DNA of 64,000 bases from Sediminicola sp. YIK13. Lineage in GTDB: Bacteria > Bacteroidota > Bacteroidia > Flavobacteriales > Flavobacteriaceae. A program made the translations under genes and the position numbers. Shown here in pieces: positions 63,250-64,000 of this stretch (position 1 is its first letter; the number at the start of each line of letters is the position of its first letter). Below the pieces are notes generated by a model. It saw nothing but the letters and a program-made list of their open reading frames with translations. It was not told the origin of the DNA and did not search any database. The DNA is taken from the NCBI RefSeq assembly GCF_001430825.1, contig NZ_CP010535.1, positions 1,034,501 through 1,098,500 on the forward strand. The letters are read 5' to 3'.

Positions 63250-64000
63250 CTATTCGCCCATTGCTGCTGCAACTGCTGCTGATAATCGCTTATAGGTTCC
63301 ATTTTCCAATCGCTCTCGGATAGCTGAAAATGCCTCCAAAGTTTCATTGATATCGTCCATTGTGTGTGTTGCCGTTGGAATCATTCTTAAAAGAATTAAT
63401 CCCTTAGGAATTACTGGATACACTACTATAGAACAGAAAATGCCATAATTTTCCCTTAGGTCTTTTACCAGGGCCATAGCCTCAGGAATACTACCGTTCA
63501 GATAAACTGGCGTCACACAACTAGATGTGGTCCCAATATCAAAACCTCTTTCTTTTAAACCGTTTTGAAGAGCATCCACATTTTCCCAAAGCTTAGCCTT
63601 AAGCTGTGGCATGGTACGCAACATATCCAAACGTTTCAAAGCTCCCTTCACGTAGATCATTGGCAATGATTTTGCGAACATCTGTGAACGAAGATTGTAT
63701 TTTAAATAATCAATTATTTCTTTATCTGCAGCCAAGAAGGCTCCAATACCTGCCATAGATTTAGCAAATGTGGCGAAGTACACATCAATACCATCCTGTA
63801 TTCCCTGCTCTTCACCAGCACCGGCACCAGTTGCACCCAAAGTTCCAAATCCGTGGGCATCGTCCACTAAAAATCTGAAATTGTATTTTTCCTTAAGGGC
63901 TACAATCTCTTTCAGTTTACCTTGTTCCCCACGCATACCGAAAACACCTTCGGAGATCACTAAAATACCTCCCCCAGTCTGTTCCGCCATTTTTGTGGCA
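63250..64000 (-). CDS. Alpha-oxoamine synthase, probable serine palmitoyltransferase (partial)
   Basis: The C-terminal 249 residues of a PLP enzyme; the start lies beyond the right edge. The catalytic lysine is in FATFAKSMAGIGAFLAAD, preceded by the PLP-binding D and H in FLVDDAHGFGTLGATGAGAGEE, all as in the alpha-oxoamine synthases (serine palmitoyltransferase, glycine C-acetyltransferase, KAPA synthase). The segments LKYNLRSQMFAKSLPMI and YPVIPKGLILLRMIPTATHT are close to the Bacteroidota enzyme that makes 3-ketosphinganine for sphingolipids. That choice over glycine C-acetyltransferase is from memory of the family. The protein ends with an Ala-rich tail, AAVAAAMGE. Confidence 0.85.
   Translation of the reverse strand, partial: ATKMAEQTGGGILVISEGVFGMRGEQGKLKEIVALKEKYNFRFLVDDAHGFGTLGATGAGAGEEQGIQDGIDVYFATFAKSMAGIGAFLAADKEIIDYLKYNLRSQMFAKSLPMIYVKGALKRLDMLRTMPQLKAKLWENVDALQNGLKERGFDIGTTSSCVTPVYLNGSIPEAMALVKDLRENYGIFCSIVVYPVIPKGLILLRMIPTATHTMDDINETLEAFSAIRERLENGTYKRLSAAVAAAMGE

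Noticed and set aside
1-64000. tRNA, rRNA, transposase, integrase or attachment sites
   Set aside because: None was recognised on either strand. The gene content is uniform core flavobacterial, and I saw no composition break or direct-repeat boundary of an island.

Overview
The window reads as an ordinary stretch of chromosome from a Bacteroidota bacterium of the family Flavobacteriaceae, probably marine. The genus cannot be fixed from the sequence alone. The grounds are: low GC; A-rich leaders instead of Shine-Dalgarno sites; repeated promoters of the Bacteroidota type (TTTG, about 20 bp, then TAnnTTTG); TonB-dependent outer-membrane proteins with an N-terminal carboxypeptidase-regulatory-like domain; and clade-typical families (DUF6146, DUF6787, DUF4834, DUF3050, YfhO, BatA-domain). 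No tRNA, rRNA, CRISPR array, insertion sequence or prophage was seen.

Layout. 1-6.3 kb (minus): topoisomerase IV genes parE-parC followed closely by mscL and a sterol-desaturase-family hydroxylase. 6.7-13.2 kb: a TonB plug-like/TPR protein without barrel, the ribosome-associated ATPase YchF, and a TonB-dependent receptor. 13.6-18.8 kb: a ferredoxin divergent from a LuxC-type acyl-CoA reductase, serC, serA and a DUF937 gene, then two small flavobacterial genes. 19-24 kb (minus): a sulfite dehydrogenase pair (sorA-sorB) with a second sterol-desaturase gene, a methyltransferase, a small membrane protein, folE and msrA. 24-28 kb: LolD-like ATPase, CPBP protease, TIGR02757 protein, S10-type peptidase and a SpoIIAA-like pseudogene with one in-frame TGA.

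28.4-34.6 kb is a glycerol module: a DeoR/GlpR repressor divergent from glpD-glpK-glpF and a translationally coupled secreted alpha/beta hydrolase. 34.7-41.7 kb holds a YbdG-type MscS channel, a DUF3050 protein, an AI-2E transporter, an SGNH hydrolase, a GNAT-nitrilase fusion and a glycosyltransferase. 41.8-46 kb is a coupled cluster: BatA-domain membrane protein, a dihydroorotase-like protein that has lost its metal ligands, a small membrane protein and a carboxylesterase. 46-54 kb: a PhnP-like hydrolase, a large conserved protein of unknown function, Bcp peroxiredoxin, a cysteine-free endonuclease III, a 47-residue small gene, an ECF sigma factor and uvrA.

54-64 kb: an exported Arg/Ser-rich repeat protein behind a sigma-54-like promoter, a coupled envelope-glycan module (DUF4834, YfhO, GT4, flippase), an outer-membrane barrel protein, a double-GNAT protein, and the C-terminal part of an alpha-oxoamine synthase (serine-palmitoyltransferase-like) cut by the window end.

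I found no clearly new defence or mobile system. The best leads are regulatory or concern family divergence: the sigma-54-like promoter with a hairpin at the predicted 5' end, the degenerate dihydroorotase in its membrane cluster, the Fe-S-free Nth, the overlapping ferredoxin/acyl-CoA reductase promoters, the 47-residue ORF and the SpoIIAA-like pseudogene.
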